From Natrinema versiforme (lineage in GTDB: Archaea > Halobacteriota > Halobacteria > Halobacteriales > Natrialbaceae): a stretch of DNA of 64,000 nt. Of the stretch, positions 62,140 to 64,000 are shown piece by piece (position 1 is the first letter of the stretch; the number at the start of each line of letters is the position of its first letter). The notes beneath the pieces were generated by a model, which saw only the letters and a list, made by a program, of their open reading frames with translations, was not told the origin of the DNA and searched no databases. Where the stretch lies: assembly GCF_005576615.1 (NCBI RefSeq), contig NZ_CP040332.1, positions 349,866 to 413,865 of the forward strand, written 5' to 3'. The translations under genes were made by a program, and so were the position numbers.

Positions 62140-62622
62140 CAACTATAAACCCAGTTGAACCATCAAATATGATTGAGAGATGTGAGCGATTGTTTAGTGT
62201 ATCCCCTGTACTTACCGCTGATCCGCGATCTCCTGTCCGACTCTGTTCTGCTTCTCGGACACAGGGCCTCCGGAACTACGTGTGCGCAAGTACCTTTTTC
62301 CGCCTCGGGTTCGTTCGCTGCGCTCACTCTCCTCTCGGCGCAAAAATCTACGCTAAAAAGGCCGCTCACTCCCTTCGGTCGCTCGCGGGTGCAGCGCTTG
62401 CGTTTCGACCGCAGCGGTAACGCCTCCGCCTGTACTGACCGCTGAATGGTTGGTCCATCAGTACTTCTGGACGATAAACTCGCGGTAACTACATTGGCTT
62501 ACTGAACACCACTTTCCTACAAGACGAAGCGGAAATAACCGGCGCTAGAGTTCTGCGCAGAGATGATGCTGTCCCTTATTCAGGCAGAACACCTATTGAA
62601 AGCCATCTCCACAACTGTTAGC
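62140..62622. other. Intergenic region, no supported gene
   Basis: GC-rich, purine/pyrimidine-patterned sequence around 62300-62420 that is open in several frames but shows no protein family. It could be an old IS remnant. Confidence 0.35.
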
Positions 62623-63057
62623 ATGGACTATGATACCTTCCTTGGCGAAGTGCAGAGCCGGGGGCAACTCTCGTCGCGTGAGGATGCCGTTACGGCGACT
62701 CGGATCACGCTTGAGACACTCAGCCAGCGTATTGAACCGGGGCAGGCAGAGAACCTCGCAGCGCAACTCCCCAGAGAAATTGGGATATTTCTCACAGACG
62801 TAGATACCGTCGAGAGATTTGAGTGGGATGAGTTCATCGACCGAATTGTCGAGAAGGGGAACTACAGCCCTGAGGACGAGCAAGCAGATGCTGTCCATCA
62901 CGCGCGGGTCGTGTTGGATGTCGTGGACGACGCGATCACCGACAACGCGATTGAGAACCTCCGTGATCAAATCTCCTCCGCTGACGACTGGAACGAGCTC
63001 TTTGTGCTAGTCGATCAAGAGGAGAAGACCGTTACCGAAGAACAACGGTCAGAGTAG
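62623..63057 (+). CDS. DUF2267 family protein
   Basis: Protein of 144 residues from the ATG at 62623 (MDYDTFLGEVQSRGQLSSRE). Two similar helical halves, residues 1-65 and 70-130; the second has WDEFIDRIVEKGNYSPEDEQ. The repeated (Y/W)DxFxxxVxxxGxxSxxxA pattern and LAAQLPREIGIFL are DUF2267 features. Function unknown; often found near stress genes. An upstream ATG at 62563 would add 20 residues. Confidence 0.8.
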   Translation: MDYDTFLGEVQSRGQLSSREDAVTATRITLETLSQRIEPGQAENLAAQLPREIGIFLTDVDTVERFEWDEFIDRIVEKGNYSPEDEQADAVHHARVVLDVVDDAITDNAIENLRDQISSADDWNELFVLVDQEEKTVTEEQRSE

Positions 63058-63315
63058 AACCTGGTTCTCACAAGCCTCAGTTTGGGACGTAACGCACTGT
63101 TTTTAGCGAGAGATAACAGCCGAAGAATTGGAGGTGATTAGAATGAGACGAGGGTCTCTCAGTTACATGTTCCCCCTGTCCTGAACGGTGACGCCCTGTA
63201 TGTCGGAGACCCCCGATTAGTCACGCGCTCAAGGCTGAATCGGGCGCTAAGTAGACCTGCGTATTTCACTCTTTTCGAATATCGAGAGAGGCGCGGATGA
63301 GTACTGGCTCGTCGA

Positions 63316-63514
63316 TTATTCAGACCGAGATCCGTTATTGATCCGGACGCGAGACGCCCATTCGTACCAGTACTTCAATCGTGAGCGGATCTCTAGGTTC
63401 CGTTTCACCATGAGAACGTCGCTATATGCTCCTTCACCGACAGTCTGTGGGATATTACCGAGCACAAGGCGCTGAAGAAGCCCCTCCCGGGTCGCTCCAA
63501 TTATAGTAAGATCA
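63316..63514 (-). pseudogene. C-terminal remnant of a Usp-domain protein
   Basis: The minus strand reads TIIGATREGLLQRLVLGNIP, TVGEGAYSDVLMVKRNLEIR, ending INNGSRSE and TAA. This is the nucleotide-binding tail of a Usp domain plus a basic extension, as in transporters with fused Usp domains. The 5' part is cut by the GGCTCTGTTGAAATCC end at 63515. Confidence 0.6.
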
Positions 63515-63720
63515 GGCTCTGTTGAAATCCTCTTCTATAGATACTTAATCCTATGAAACTACTTCTCACTACACATGCGGACTGAATCTGATAATTTCAT
63601 AAGGTATATTATAGCATGGAGTAATGTAGGTACACGAATGCTGAAACGCTGGCAATATCCGTGGGTCGGTTCGGCATTATTGTCCTTTACTCTCACTATT
63701 GTTGGGAATTTATATTATAG

Positions 63721-63948
63721 ATGGAAATTCTTATTCTCTATCCAGTACTCACTGGGCTCGGTATTCTTACCATTGTCACTCGCCCAGAGAAGTTTGGATA
63801 TGTAATGGCTGGACTCGGAGCAGTATCTCTCGTTCTCGTAGTTCTTCTTGCTGATTGGAGCCCTATCACCCGAGGAGTCCTTCTTATCGTTGGAGCGGGT
63901 GCATTGGTTGGTGGGATTCGGTCGCAACGAAGTGTTGAACGTAAATAA
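63721..63948 (+). CDS. Small two-helix membrane protein
   Basis: 75 residues: VLTGLGILTIVTRP, then FGYVMAGLGAVSLVLVVLLADW and TRGVLLIVGAGALVGGI. A basic tail follows. AT-rich TTATATTATAG stands only about 10 nt before the ATG, which is too close for a normal TATA box. Family unknown; a real gene seems likely from the hydrophobic pattern. Confidence 0.5.
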   Translation: MEILILYPVLTGLGILTIVTRPEKFGYVMAGLGAVSLVLVVLLADWSPITRGVLLIVGAGALVGGIRSQRSVERK

Positions 63949-64000
63949 TAAGGTACCTGCATTGATCGTCAGATAGCTCGGTCGAGATTATGGACGATAC

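Noticed and set aside
62300..62440. tRNA or structured RNA gene
   Set aside because: Alternating GC-rich words suggest structure, but no cloverleaf or other known fold could be drawn.

Overview
The window reads as haloarchaeal DNA, probably a Natrinema/Haloterrigena-like member of the Natrialbales; the genus is an inference. The evidence is high GC, acidic proteins rich in Asp and Glu, TATA boxes about 25-28 nt upstream of leaderless start codons, Tat-lipobox binding proteins, PAS/MEDS histidine kinases, TnpB (IS1341-type) and IS6-type elements, and an Orc1/Cdc6 remnant. No rRNA, tRNA or CRISPR array was seen.

Layout. 0-2.7 kb: the 3' end of an FAD/Fe-S dehydrogenase and an SLC13-type anion transporter. 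2.7-5.0 kb: a ParA-type ATPase and a small acidic partner gene, preceded by about 0.9 kb of degenerate 13-bp repeats that look like a centromere. 5-14 kb: a tnpB remnant, a multi-PAS histidine kinase, a hairpin-rich spacer, a frameshifted hydrolase, an acyl-CoA synthetase, a zinc-ribbon protein, a PadR regulator and an arabinofuranosidase remnant. 14-19 kb: an IclR regulator, a class III CoA-transferase, a CitE-like lyase and a CitMHS transporter, which look like an organic-acid uptake and cleavage unit. 19.9-39.0 kb: a large catabolic island.

The island contains an IclR regulator with a palindromic operator candidate, a flavoprotein, a cysteine amidohydrolase, a hydantoinase-like cyclic amidase, a CoA-transferase, an HMG-CoA-lyase-like enzyme, an aconitase-type isomerase in two subunits and an isocitrate-lyase/PEP-mutase-type lyase. 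It also has two MmgE/PrpD enzymes, a SnoaL-like protein, a luciferase-like oxidoreductase and a Liv-type ABC importer whose two ATPases are fused. The best reading is ring opening of a cyclic amide, hydration or isomerisation of a branched dicarboxylate, and cleavage to central metabolites. The isomerase plus lyase pair resembles the dimethylmaleate/dimethylmalate steps of anaerobic nicotinate catabolism, but the substrate is not proven.

39-64 kb is a mosaic, more AT-rich from about 46 kb. Two 691-bp IS6-type elements in the same orientation bracket about 15 kb, and each inner edge carries a broken gene: an orc1/cdc6 pseudogene on one side and a 5'-truncated membrane protein on the other. Intact genes inside include a TPP decarboxylase-like enzyme, an F420-type LLM oxidoreductase, a GntP permease, a UspA protein, an MFS transporter, a CofH (FO synthase) and an IclR regulator. 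Remnants include two tnpB 3' ends, isolated TnpB-type right ends, an internally deleted PfpI, a truncated ribbon-helix-helix paralogue, a broken HTH_10-type regulator and a decayed DDE transposase. Beyond the second IS6 lie a second decayed DDE transposase, a MEDS-GAF-PAS histidine kinase with a response regulator, small membrane proteins and a DUF2267 protein.
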